This document shows, piece after piece, positions 19,375 to 31,000 of a DNA stretch of 64,000 bases; the stretch's first letter is position 1, and the number at the start of each line of letters is the position of its first letter. This DNA is from Ochromonas danica (taxonomy: Eukaryota; Sar; Chrysophyceae; Chromulinales; Chromulinaceae). The DNA is taken from positions 1 to 64,000 of the forward strand of contig VKHL01000092.1 of assembly GCA_015146655.1 (NCBI GenBank). The letters are read 5' to 3'. The notes under the pieces were generated by a model. It searched no databases, had not been told where the DNA came from, and saw only the letters and a list, made by a program, of their open reading frames with translations. Made by a program: the position numbers and the translations under genes.

Positions 19375-22300
19375 TCAATCCTTCCATTTCTTTGGTGGGG
19401 AGTGATGCTTTTCCGCTGAGCCAGGGGCTGTGGAGGAGTTTGTAGGAGTGAGTTGCTCCAGCAGGTCTCGAATATGCTCTTGGTACATATTCTTCACCTC
19501 CATCATATCAGTTAGAGATGCCTCCAGCTCTTCTTCTTTTTCACCTAAACGGTAAATGACATGTCAAATGGCAAATCTGACACGAAGTGACTGATCAAGG
19601 AGGTTCTCACCTAGCAACACTAGCAAGACATCTTTTTGCTTCGTCATCTCTGCAAGGTCTGCTTGCAGTTGCGCCAACTCCAGCATTTCTTCTTCTAATT
19701 GAGCATTGCGAGAAGAGAGGAAGCTCACTTCTTCCAACAGAGCTGCTCGAGACATCTCGAGCTTCGAGATCTGCATTTGCAACGATGAAAGTTCTTCATC
19801 TCGTTGGCGCTGGCGTTGCATCATCTTCTCTGCAGCGACATAGGAAAGTTCTCCATCTATTTGAAACAGTCAAGATCGAGTAAGTCATCTTCATGCTATA
19901 GGCAACAAAGGAGGATTCACTAACTCGCTAATGTTGTAGGAAGATTTGTAGTCTCTTTGTTAAGTCCCTCGTCGACACCTCCCAAGGTTCCATCACTATG
20001 ATTCATTATCAATGGTTCTGTTTGAACTGTCAGTCGATTATGGAGTTTATGTGATTTATTCATCTTCTGGTTGTGTTTCTCGATCCTCAGCTGCTCTGTC
20101 AGATTGCTCACCTCACTCTTTAGGCGAGCAATCTCCATGTTATGCTGAGATTGTTGCAATTGCTGATGATCTGATGCTTCTTGTAGATCTAACTTGTGCT
20201 TTATTTCCAATTCTTTCAATGCAACAGCCGCACTCTTCGTTTGTGCGATCTCATAAGCTAACTTACTTTCTAGGGACTTTCTTTCCTCGCTAAAAGATGC
20301 TTCACTTTTTTTAAATCGTTCCAATTGAATCTCATAATTGTGAATCTTTTCAGTGGCTTCTTGATATTGTGATTGAACTGTGGATAATTGAGCTTTAAGA
20401 CTATTCATTTGTTCTTCTAGTAAGGTTTTCTTATGCTCGAACATCTCTGAACTGTTCTCAGCTTTCAGAATACGTTCATTGAGAGAGGTCTCAATCGATA
20501 AAAATTGGTCTGATTTAATTCTCAATTGATCTTGTAATGCTGCAATTTGTCTCAGGAAAGGTTTCGTCACCTCAGACAGCTCATTTGCTAACTGTTCACG
20601 TCCCATAATCGCTTCTTGCCATTTCTTTTGTAGATTCTGATTCTCTATCCTTAATCGTTCTTCTCGTAGATTACTTTCAAGCATTTGTTGCTTTAATGTC
20701 TCTTCTAATTGTTTGGAAGTTGCACGCAGGACAGCTTCCCGCTGTTCGATATCTCTACGAGTATTCTCTGTTTCTAACACACGACTTGTACCTTCACCAA
20801 GTTGTTTCTTAAGATCGTCTCGTTCAGCTTTGAGATCCATGATAGACTTTTTAAGGTCATTGATATCATTCCATGCATTCTCAAGAGCTTTACGTTGACT
20901 TTGTAACTCTTCATGTTTAGCAATGATCTCACTCTCCAAACGATGAATCTTCTCTGTAGTAGCTGCACTAACAGCTTGCATAGCTTGTAATGATTTACTA
21001 CTATTTGCATTATCTTGTTCATACTTCCTTAAGACATCTTGAGTCTGTTCAATAGCTTTGACTAGTTGGTCTTTACTCTCTTTCAACTTGACAATCTCTT
21101 GTTCTTTCTCTTTAATTTCTTGTCGATTTTTACGAATATTCTTCTCCATCTCTGACTGCTTCTTAGCTAGTTGCTGTCCTTCAGCTTCAAAAGCAGCAAG
21201 ACGACCATTCTTCTCTTTTAATTCTTCTTGTAGACCTTGAACTTGCTTCTTCAGACTATCTACTTCATCATGAGAGGTAGTACTTTGATGATGATGTGTT
21301 TGTTTCTGATGCTGACATTGTTCTCTTAGCTTCTGAACTTCTTCTTGTGCTTCTTCTAAGAGACGAAAGGTCTCACTTAGTTTGATATTCGATGACTCTA
21401 GAGCACGCTCACGTTCACTTACAATCTCACGTATCTTTAATAATTCTTCATTCCGTATCTTCAGTTCTTCTGAAGTATCTTTCATTATATCTTCTTTTCT
21501 TTTCAGTTCTTCTTGTAAAGATGTTGTTAAAGATGTTAAACGAATCATTTCAGTTTTCATTTCTTCTTGTACATTTTTCAATTCATTCTCTTTATTCTCT
21601 AATTGATCTTGTAAGGAGGTAGTCAATAGAGTCAATCGAGATAGACTATTTTTCAACTCTTCTAATTCATTCTCTGTAATAAGAGGAGAAGGTAAAGGTG
21701 TAGTATCCGTTACTACTACTACTGCTGCTGCTGTAGGAGGAGGAGGAGGTGCTATAGCAGAGGCAGCAGCAGCAGAACAGGCAGAGGATAGAGCCTCTGC
21801 ATGGACTTCTTCCATTCTCTTCATCTCTTCCTTCAATGTCATAGTCACTTGACGTACTGCTTCTTCTTTCTCTTCCTCATAGACCTTCTTTTGATGAGTT
21901 AGTTGCTGATGATAGTCTTCTTCTTGTTGTTTCAACGCTTGTTGATAGTTTTGTAGTAGACTTTGTCGTTCTTCTTGACTTCGTTGTCGTTCTTGTACAA
22001 GTTGTTCTTTGCTTTGATCAATAGCTTGACGTAGTTTAGAGAGATTGTTCTGATGATGATGTTCTAGCTGTGCAATCTGATCGAGATGAGATGCTTTCCA
22101 TACTGCTTCTTTTTCTTCCATCTCCTTCTTCAGACTGTTAATGGCCACCACCTCCCCAGGAGGAGAGAGAGAAGGTAGCGGTGGGGAGGGGGAGGATGGG
22201 GAGGAGGAGGACCTCTCCTTCTCCTTCTCCCTATCATTAGAAATAACCTTCTCTCTCGTTGTTGCCATTCGCTTAGGCTGTTGTCGTCGAGCTGGTCTCT

Positions 22301-22595
22301 CCAAGGAAGGAAGTTGTTTGGACTCTGCTAGTGGAGGATTGCTCATCTCACTCACATCAGCCTCGGTTGGATTATCCTCTAGTGGTGGGATAGTATGATT
22401 GTCTTGGTTGGAAGAGCTGTCAAGAAGAGTTGGTTGGCTGAGGTCAGCTGCTACTGCTACTGCTGCTGCTGTTCCTATTGTCTTAGAGGAAAGATCTTTG
22501 CCCACAGCTTCATCTAATTGAGATTCAATTTCATTTTGTAATTTCTGAACTTTCTGAATAGCTGCACCAACAACACCAGAAAAATTAGACCACAT
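19375..22595 (-). CDS. TMF1: TMF1/ARA160-like golgin
   Basis: Three exons on the minus strand: 22595-19925, 19856-19611, 19544-19375 (1028 aa). I start at 22595 (MWSNFSGVVGAAIQKVQ), since the amphipathic N-terminus is typical of TMF and the frame upstream is not. The protein is almost wholly coiled coil, with a Pro/Ser-rich low-complexity segment near 150-185. The spliced C-terminus carries the conserved TMF domain: ELSYVAAEKMMQRQRQRDEE, then a Leu heptad helix through LLGEKEEELEASL and the end DMMEVKNMYQEHI. TMF1 is a Golgi-rim golgin that tethers vesicles and binds Rab6. The second splice junction splits a Gly codon (G|GT), and both joins restore TMF-like sequence, which supports the model. 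The unspliced frame would stop early at 19920. Confidence 0.88.
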
Positions 22596-23124
22596 CTTTG
22601 TGTAACTGACAAAGAGAAAGCATAGAAAGGTTTTGTTTCTCAACTCATCAGCTAGTCTATGGGGTACAGAGCAAGTCTTGGAGGGAAACGTTGCTCGGGT
22701 CAGAAGAAACACTTTAAAACAACCTGTTTCTGCTAGGGGAAAGAACTTATCCCCCGCAAATTATAATATTGGGAAGGGGAACAGTGGAGAGGTGAAAGTC
22801 CAAAACCACGGGTTTCAACTCTCACAAATCTCCCAAAAAAAACGAAAATTCGGGACAAGCAAAAAATAAAATGCCAAACAAAATAATTGCCAGAGGTGCA
22901 TATCATATGTTCTTCCACGACTAGGTGGGGGTGAAACAAGCGTGAACAGAACCGAGTAACAGAAGGTTCCGCATTCCCAGTAGTCCCCAGTCCCAAGCTG
23001 AGATCAAACTAACCTCACCTTCACTCAACAATTCCTTCCTCTGTAAACGACTGCATGACAAGCGGTATCTGTAGTCTAGTGTTGCTTGGGTGCTAGGTGT
23101 TAGTCTTCAGTGATATTTCAGTGA
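22596..23124 (+). other. Spacer upstream of TMF1 and the sedolisin pseudogene
   Basis: 530 bp holding the TMF1 promoter on the minus strand and the former promoter of the pseudogene. Open frames here (22633-22869 +, 22733-22996 -) lack any recognisable features. Confidence 0.45.
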
Positions 23125-25637
23125 ATGGAGTGCGCATCTTCCTTCCTTCCTTCTTTTCATGACCAGCTGTTGGAGGTAATGGAGGAGATCTCAGTCTCCA
23201 GCACTCCAAGCCGATTGAAAGAAAAAATGTCTGCATACGGCCTTCATGACTATCTCAAGCTCGCTCCCGCCTACCCCCAGTACATTCATGAGTTAGGGTT
23301 TGCAATCAAGCACCGCAACACTGAACGCCTTGAGCATTTGGTTGATGAGGTGTCCGACCCGGACAGTTCTTCTTATGGCAACTACAGTATCTTTCACACG
23401 ACGAGCTGGGAGAGCTCATTGCAAATCCTGAGCCGACTGAGCTTCTTCTACACCACTTGCGAGAAGTTGATGCACAGATCGTGCAAGTCACTGCAATGGG
23501 AGAGTTCATTGTGGCACAGGCGCCTGTTCTGCTCTGGGAGAGGCTCTTGGATTGTGAATTTCATGTTTTCCAAACAAAGAGTCTCCCTATCAAGTTAGTA
23601 GTTCGTTGCTCTCAGTATTCCTTGGAGGAAACCTAGCACAGTCATGTGTTGTCTGTCTTCAACGCTGTACACCTTCCCGACCCCCAGCCTTTCCAAGGAG
23701 CGATATCAATAAACCCGACCTTTGCCTCGAAAGATTGGGCAGTGACTCTTAGTGTGTTGAAGCAGACATATGGTCTTGATATCTCCTTGGGTAGCAATCA
23801 GAGTACTCAGGCAGTCTTTGTACAAGATCCAAATACTTACGGTTTGAACGACTTGAACATATTTCTTCAATCACAGGGTCTCCCTAAGTGCAATATTGGG
23901 GGAGATGCCGCGGAGGATGCACATTGTCAGTCTGTGCCTGCTGATTGTAATGAGGGCAATCTAGAGGTGCAGTACATCTCAGCAGTTGGTGGTGCAACCA
24001 AAACCTCCTTCTGGAAGTATACTGGTGATGACTTTGTTTTGGGATTCTTACTGGAGATATCTGCTATGACCCAGCCGCCCTAAGTGATTAGCATTATGTC
24101 ACGGCTGTGGGAGGTACTATGGAGCCTGAGACAGCATTTGGAAGAGAAGTTGCCTGTCAGAGCAATAATGGAGGAGTAATTACGACTGGTGGTGGCTTCT
24201 CTACTCTCTATGCTCGGCCATCTTTCCAATATCAAGCTATATAATCAAGCTGTTACCAAGTACTTGTCCAGTGCGGAAGGCCGCGCAGCAGCTGCTGGCT
24301 ACAATTCTAAAGGACGAGGTTATCCAGATGTAGCCGTCCTTGCTTTCAATTATCAGATCGTATTAAATGGACAAACGACTTTAGTATCTGGTACTTCTGC
24401 TTCGGCACCTGTGATGGCTGCAATGTTATCTTTGATCAATGCACAGCGTGCCGCTGTAGGCCGCGCATCTCTTGGGTGGGTCAACCCGGCGCTTTATAAT
24501 GTTGGCTGGGACCCGGTGACGGGGTTGGGGCATCCCCACTTCCCACGATTGCTAGCCACATTGATGAGCTTTAATCCCACTCCATCTGTTGCTCCAACGC
24601 GTTCTCTAACTGTCCCTACTCGTGTTCCTACTCGCAGTAACCCTTCTACTCAAAGCCCCACACTTGTTCCTGCTGGATGGGTAACCCTTGTCCAATACAA
24701 TGAAGGCAACTGTGAAGGAGAACCTTATCAGCTTACTTCAGACCCAACAGAAACTTGTTTGCCAATCTACAAGGTCGATCAGAGCACTGGAGATGTGCTA
24801 ATCTTAGGCTATACTCGCTATAACTGTGCTGTAGATTGTGCTTCTGTGGATGTAAAGCGCTACCTTACTAGCCAATGCAGTGAGAATCATATCGACTCGC
24901 AGCTTACTCTTTTCACAGGATGTGCCTACCATGCTCTACAGTAATTAATGCTCTACATTATTACTCTCCTCAAACGACATCGAAACGTTTGATTTGTGAT
25001 GCAGGCGATCATCATAATGCTCCTGTTCGATCTGAGTTCTCTTCCTCTTCTTACTGCATCACTCCTATTCCAACCCTTCTGGCTGCCTTTCCAACTCAGT
25101 AAGTGAGACAGATGCTGTCCAACAAGAAGTTTGTATGATGATCTTTCATCCTACTGAACAATCCTATCTTTTTCGAGGCCTTGAATTGTTGGTCTTCTCT
25201 GATATTGAATGCAAACCTTACAAACTTATACGGAGAGATAAATTATCCTCACAGTGTGTAGCTGCAGGGAATGATGACGGTAATAATGATGATGTTTATA
25301 TAGCTGGTGGCGATGCTTTATACGAGACGTGGCAAAATATATCAGCGAGCTCTTCGCCCACATTGTATCCTTCGCCTTCGCCCGCCACCTTCCAGTGGAC
25401 ATTCCTGGAATGGGAGCGAGCCAATTGATTGGGGAATGGCGGTGTTAGGCTTCTTTGTAGGACTAATAGGGACTCTCATTTTGGTTCTTGGCATCGCTTA
25501 CTTCTTCTTTCATGAGCCTTTCCTTGAAATCTGCCGAAGCTGTTGGCAATGTAGGGAAAGAGATTAGCTCCAAAAGAAAGCACGTTCCGTTGCACGATGA
25601 TGAAGACGAGCTTGAAATGAATGGCTTGTCTCAGTAG
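23125..25637 (+). pseudogene. Decayed sedolisin (S53, TPP1-like) peptidase with PT linker and membrane anchor
   Basis: The region reads as a tripeptidyl-peptidase-like serine-carboxyl protease in pieces. A pro-kumamolisin prodomain (HELGFAIKHRNTERLEHL, about 23290-23600) changes frame near 23393 after an extra 5 nt relative to the family pattern; an in-frame TAG follows at about 23635. The peptidase part at 23646-24083 includes EGNLEVQYIS, where TPP1 has its catalytic Glu-x3-Asp (the Asp is Glu here). The block that would hold the oxyanion SGD-type motif is missing near 24083. Sequence resumes at YVTAVGGT, breaks frame near 24240, and continues through the Ser motif SGTSASAPV and GWDPVTGLG, with the Ca-binding segment before it also missing. 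A PT-rich linker, Cys-rich segments, a transmembrane helix at about 25436-25510 and an acidic tail ending at 25637 follow in shifted frames. At least five lesions make an active product unlikely. Confidence 0.75.
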
Positions 25638-26074
25638 AGGAACTCTCTCTCTCTCTCTCTTTCTCTGTCTCTCCAGTTACTACATTAGTATTGCTTATTC
25701 TGCCATAATACGAATTGATAGATAGTCCAGTCAGATTGCAAAACAAAACAAGAAACAGCGGCTCTTTAAGTCAGCTGGATAGATATAATCATAATCATAA
25801 TCAAATATATAATCAGCTATAATCATATAGCTGGATAGATATATAATCACAACTATTGATAATGACTTGTTGTATTCTAGTTTTGATGTTCAGCGCAGTG
25901 ACCGTAGCAGAATCAAGTCGTCCTACACTTGTAGCTTAGCAGTGCTGTAGTAGTGGTCCCTCCTTCTCTTCTAAGATAGACTAACCATGTCAAGAATATC
26001 TCCAGATAACAACCACAGTACCACATACACAACATAGTATAAAGTATGCTCATCAACTCAATCCAACAATCTAA
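25638..26074 (+). other. Spacer with simple repeats
   Basis: 440 bp between the pseudogene and the 3' end of the F-box-like gene. It contains a CT microsatellite near 25645-25672 and an array of ATAATCATA/ATATAATCA words at about 25787-25855. No coding frame. Confidence 0.5.
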
Positions 26075-27691
26075 TTAACTTCGTCTCTTAATCCAGCGAT
26101 GAGATTCTTTATTGAACCTATAATAGAATCTCTTTCCTACAATTCCCACTTCAAGACTAGAAGGCCACTGAACATTTTCATCCAGTAACAATCCATCCAA
26201 TATCTCTTCGGATAGTGATTGAGACATATACAGCTCGACTTCTCTCAGACTAGAATGTTTTGATATTGCTATAAGACTCTTGATTCCAAAACGAGAGTTT
26301 CGAAACTTCGTCAACAATTGACATGCTGTGATCAACTCACTCAACACCTCATCGAAATAGCTGAAGTAAGTCACGTTTATAGGTCCTCTTATATGATCTT
26401 CAACACGTAACTCTGTCAAACTCTTCGCGTGCACTATGATGGCTGCCAAAATAGCATCAGTATAGCGATTGTTAATGACCTGCTCCAGGTGCAAACTGTT
26501 CAAATGAGGAAGATCCTGTAGTAGGGAGATCAAAGTGACTTCTGGCGCAGAAGTAATTACACAAATCTGATAAGGTTCCAGTATAGACTTCAGATTGTAC
26601 ACAGGATGATAGTTGTCTTCTAAGCTGCTTAATCGTAAAGTCACTTGTTTGTACTTGTTTTTTCTTCTTAATGCATGAGATAAACACACAGCCCAATCCT
26701 CATTTGAACATTTAACCGTTATAGTCACAGATTTCATTCTGTCATTTGTCTCGATAGTCCCCGCAATACACACATCCTCGAGATGTGGACATTGTTCATA
26801 GAGATCATGTAGGTTCCCTATGCTACATGGATTAGAATTAGAGCTTACTAAGCGAGTCAACTTTGGACATGATCTTGCCACTGAGACCATGAGATCATCG
26901 ATATTAGAGCAATACCCCCAGTTAAACTCCAGGATCTTTAACAAGTCTCCAACTGATGAGAGATAGGATAGTAAATTAATAGGAGCTCGTGAAAACTCAT
27001 CATCCATACGAGCATCTAACCTTCTCAGATGAATGTGATTCTCAATGAGGGTAGATGAGATTTGATCTGAAAGATAAAGAGTAAGATCTTGTAAACTAGA
27101 GGCATGCTTTTGGATAAGGTTTGCTACTATCTCATGACTTTCATTACATCTTAATGTACCTTGTATAGAGAACTTGATAAGAGAATTCCCTCTCAACTTG
27201 TTCGCTAATACTGATAAAACAACACTATCACTAAGATCTACAAATTTTCCATAAGTATCATCTACCCATATAGTCACGTCCTGTAGATTATGACAATGAC
27301 TCAAAAAGACAGAGAGATTGGTCTTTAGTTGAAAATGATCAAGAATGGATTCATTCATATGTGATGCCTCTATCTGAATAGAGAGAAGAGTTGGACAGTA
27401 GGATGCTAAGTCCAAACTTGTCATAAGATCTGGTAAGACATTCACATTGACAAGAAACCCAGTCACATAAAACACCTTGCGATTGTTCAGCCATATATAG
27501 AATAGCCTCATCTTTTGATTAGAACTTCTCCAACTATTAAATTCTCCTGTCATTTTAAGATCCGTCAAAGAAGTCAACCAAACGTTTCGTATACTCTTCT
27601 CAACACAGGCTACATCCAACCTTGACAAATCCTCCCATCCCAACCACTGTGAATAAATTCTGTGAAGAATATCTCTTGGTAACCTCCACAT
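26075..27691 (-). CDS. F-box/LRR-like protein (FBXL-type), paralogue A
   Basis: Single-exon minus-strand gene of 538 aa from the Met at 27691; an upstream in-frame ATG at 27736 would give 553 aa. I prefer 27691 because MWRLPRDILHRIYSQWL then lines up with the N-terminus of the paralogue at 33554. Residues 1-45 look like an F-box (LPRDIL ... WEDLSRLDVACVEK). The rest is a run of degenerate leucine-rich units (LTRLVSSNSN, HLEDVCIAG, SLTELRVED) typical of FBXL proteins. Family role: substrate adaptor of SCF ubiquitin ligases through SKP1; the substrate is unknown. The C-terminus (VQWPSSLEVGIVGKRFYYRF) matches the paralogue's end (LVWPSTFSWGVIDAKNCIINF), so both belong to one lineage-specific family. 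F-box assignment is by pattern only. Confidence 0.72.
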   Translation of the reverse strand: MWRLPRDILHRIYSQWLGWEDLSRLDVACVEKSIRNVWLTSLTDLKMTGEFNSWRSSNQKMRLFYIWLNNRKVFYVTGFLVNVNVLPDLMTSLDLASYCPTLLSIQIEASHMNESILDHFQLKTNLSVFLSHCHNLQDVTIWVDDTYGKFVDLSDSVVLSVLANKLRGNSLIKFSIQGTLRCNESHEIVANLIQKHASSLQDLTLYLSDQISSTLIENHIHLRRLDARMDDEFSRAPINLLSYLSSVGDLLKILEFNWGYCSNIDDLMVSVARSCPKLTRLVSSNSNPCSIGNLHDLYEQCPHLEDVCIAGTIETNDRMKSVTITVKCSNEDWAVCLSHALRRKNKYKQVTLRLSSLEDNYHPVYNLKSILEPYQICVITSAPEVTLISLLQDLPHLNSLHLEQVINNRYTDAILAAIIVHAKSLTELRVEDHIRGPINVTYFSYFDEVLSELITACQLLTKFRNSRFGIKSLIAISKHSSLREVELYMSQSLSEEILDGLLLDENVQWPSSLEVGIVGKRFYYRFNKESHRWIKRRS

Positions 27692-28071
27692 AACACTCGA
27701 TGTGTTGATTTCGTTTGCAAGCAACAGGACATTCATGCACTGCGCAGCGACATGTTAAAGGGTGTTAACTTCACGTAATAGACTAATTTCCGGATTCATG
27801 ATGATTTATGATGAAATTTATCAGGTGCTGTATAAATTTCGGGTTTCAACGAGGTAGAAGCTTCTATTGAGAACCTTCCTGCTTACTTTAATTCTCCAAT
27901 TGCTCGATCTTTGGAGAGGAAGTACCCCCCAAAAAGCTCTAGCTTCTGTACGCTAAAACGTAATGAAAACAGATGATAGCTTCTCTTATTTTTCAAACAC
28001 ACAAACATTATTCTCTCTCCATTACTCTTAGACTAGCAATACATTAGCAACGCAGCAATATTTCATATATT
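27692..28071 (-). other. Promoter of paralogue A and 3' flank of the codanin gene
   Basis: 380 bp. It contains GTTAACTTCACG near 27763, a variant of the motif seen upstream of several other genes here. No coding frame. Confidence 0.4.
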
Positions 28072-31000
28072 TCAGTTGACTTTAATCTGATTGAACCCTG
28101 TGTGAACGGTTAGATCTGCTTGCCATGGGGGATGGTAACATCGATGAGGATCTGACCCAGTGGCATAGGTTTGAGCCACTTTGTCCATCAAAGTCAAGTA
28201 GTCTCGCGAGCAAGAGGAACTTCGAATAGACTCCACCAGTCTGCTATCCTCATACCAAGGACAATCTTGCTTGTTATCTTTCTTTCCAGCGTAAATAATG
28301 AATCGACCCAATAAAAGAAGCATTCCTTGAGCGATCAAAACTCTTCCAGCAGGAATACCTTTTGATTGCTCATAGAACGTGCCGGACTTTTCTCTCTGAA
28401 GCACCATTAGTATCGAGAAGAACGAATCAATCGACAGAATGCGGTGGTTGAGAATAAAGGAAAGAACAATATCCGATGGAAGTTCGCCAAGCTTGATCTT
28501 CTCAACATCTCTGCAGTATCCAACCATCAACTCAGAAAGAGGTTGAATATCTCCGCTGAATGAAACTGCCCCTTCACGTACAAAAGCGAAGTAATCGAGA
28601 CTCAGCAAGAAGGGCAAAGTTGTGATCAGATTCATAGTCACCTCTATATTCAGTCGTCCTTTGCTCTCTGCGCTTATACTATGACCATCAGGCCAAGTTT
28701 TAGAGAGAATTATGTCTGCCAAGTATTGCCCCAAATTCAACCAAAGCTTTTGCAAGCTCTGCAAAGGCAAATCATCTCCAGAGGAGACCATTGAGTCGTT
28801 GGCAGGGTATTCTTCAAAAACGCTTTCTCTCTTTTCGTAGACTGCACTCACCATAGTCAAGAAGCTGTCCTGGTCTTTGGTCCACTCCATCTTCATCTTT
28901 GAAACATGAAAGCAATACATGAAATAGTTTGCTGTCAATTGTTGCAAAGTGAGGAGACTAAATGTAATGAGATCTGTGCTACATCGAGTAGTTGGCTGAG
29001 GAAGAAATGACCACTCAGCCTCTCGTGGATAATCAAGTTCTTCGTTGCTCTTATGTTTGCTATTCTCCTTCCATTTCAGACAACCCATTTGAAAAAGCGA
29101 CGATGCTAAGTTCTGCACCCTAGATTTTGCATCTTGTCCGTCAGACAGATTTAATAACAAGTTATTGCTTGATGATAAGACTGTTGGGAGAGAAGTCGGC
29201 TGTGAGCTTCCTGACGAATCTCGGCACTTACGCGCCAATGAAACTATAGATTTTTTCTTGCGATCTTGTAGCTCTCGTAATTTGCGATTCGCATAATCCT
29301 TTAAATAGCCATGCATCTTCGATTGTTGAGAGTGAAGATGCTTTCGAGTGTGATGAACGGCTAGTTTTATCACGCGTGGATTTTCAGGATATTGGCTATA
29401 GAGCATCGGTAGATGGGGTAGAAGTTTCTCATAAAGGGTATCAATGACAGGCTTCCCCTGCGATAGCATCTCTTGTAAGTAATACTGCACCCATGCCTCC
29501 ATTTGACCTTTCTCATCATCCACAGCAACATCAGATCCATTGAGTGTGGAGTTAGCTTGTAATTTCCAGCAGTCATTTTGATTATCAACTTCATCCAGAA
29601 TTCGACGAAGACTGACCACAACAAACTCCTTGATTTGTGCGACAGCAGCATGATATGAGTTAGTGTAGAGAAAAGCGTGGACTCGTTGAAGATGAAAGTG
29701 TTGATTCCAGTAGGACTCTTCCATCCTATTACAAGCCATACGATGAGGTGTCATAGTCAAGCAGCTTGCTATTTTGTTCAAGACATACCTTTTAAGCAGT
29801 GTTTGACCTTCATCAGGGAAGAGATTACGAGCCATTGAGCTTGAATTTACTAGAGTATTCCCTGCGCGTCTTTTCTCCAAGGAGAAAGCTTGTGATGAAC
29901 TCGTTGACGTTGCCCGTTTGCGCTCGGTAGAACTAAGAGCGGGTGATCCGTCAGTTGTCCTTAGAGGAGAGCTGAAGCCAGTAGCTGACAGAGGATTTGG
30001 AGAAAGACTTGTGCTGGAAATCTTCTTTTTGGGAGTGGCCCGAGGCATTGTCTTCATCGAATGCATAGACGATTTCTCAGAGGACAAGCACACGGCCGAC
30101 GCATCAGATGCAATATCTGCAAGTTTCTTCTCAGGCGATACAAGCGAGTGGATGCGTTTTGAAGCATCACTAACAATGGAGGCGAATGATCCCGAGCTAT
30201 CGGCTCGTGGCAATGTTCCTCCTGGTACGGTAGTGCCAAACGGCATGAGGGTAGTACCTGAAATGTTGCCTACCGTTGGTGCATCCGAAGCTATATTAAC
30301 TGGCACCACCGTTTGTCGACGAGGTTTACGCGGTTGAGAAGATGGCTGGCCAGATATGCTGGAATTAATAGGAGAAGCCTTCGCTTCCGTTGTTTTGAGC
30401 ACTTGTAGTGAGGGAGCTGGAGGACATCTCTTCTCCAGAACTTGTGTAAAGCTTCTCAAAGCATGAAATTGTTCAAACAAGTCACGACTAACATGCTGAA
30501 AGGAATAAGACTGAAGCTTCCACTGTGTGTGCTCCAAAGTTGTCATTGGTGTTACTAATCGACGACCGGGTGTTTTCAAAATGGAATGAGACAAGTCCTG
30601 ACATTTTTGCGCATGTTTACGTACTGAGGGATAGACTTTCCATAGTGATTGAATTTGCATTATGATCCATAACCTAAGAGAACTCCTTCATTAAACAAAA
30701 AAGGTCATGGAATTTGAAACAACAAACGTTCCCCTACCTGTTGCTACTCACTTCTCCACGGGAAAGATTATGTAAGCGAAGGAAATGAACTTCAATCTCG
30801 AAGAGATGATCAAAGACATCATGGTAGCATCGATAGAATGACATTGCATGAAAAGAACTCATCATCAAGAAAAATGATACAATCCATGTCACTTCCAGAC
30901 ATAATCTTTCTTCTCTTTTCCAAGCAGCATCTAGAATACTAATAAATGGGATTTTGCTCATCCACAATGAAGATTGGATCTCTGTTGAATCTAAACTGTT

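Noticed and set aside
25135-25567. Separate small membrane protein gene
   Set aside because: Its TM and acidic tail are better explained as the end of the decayed sedolisin, in line with the PT-linked upstream part.
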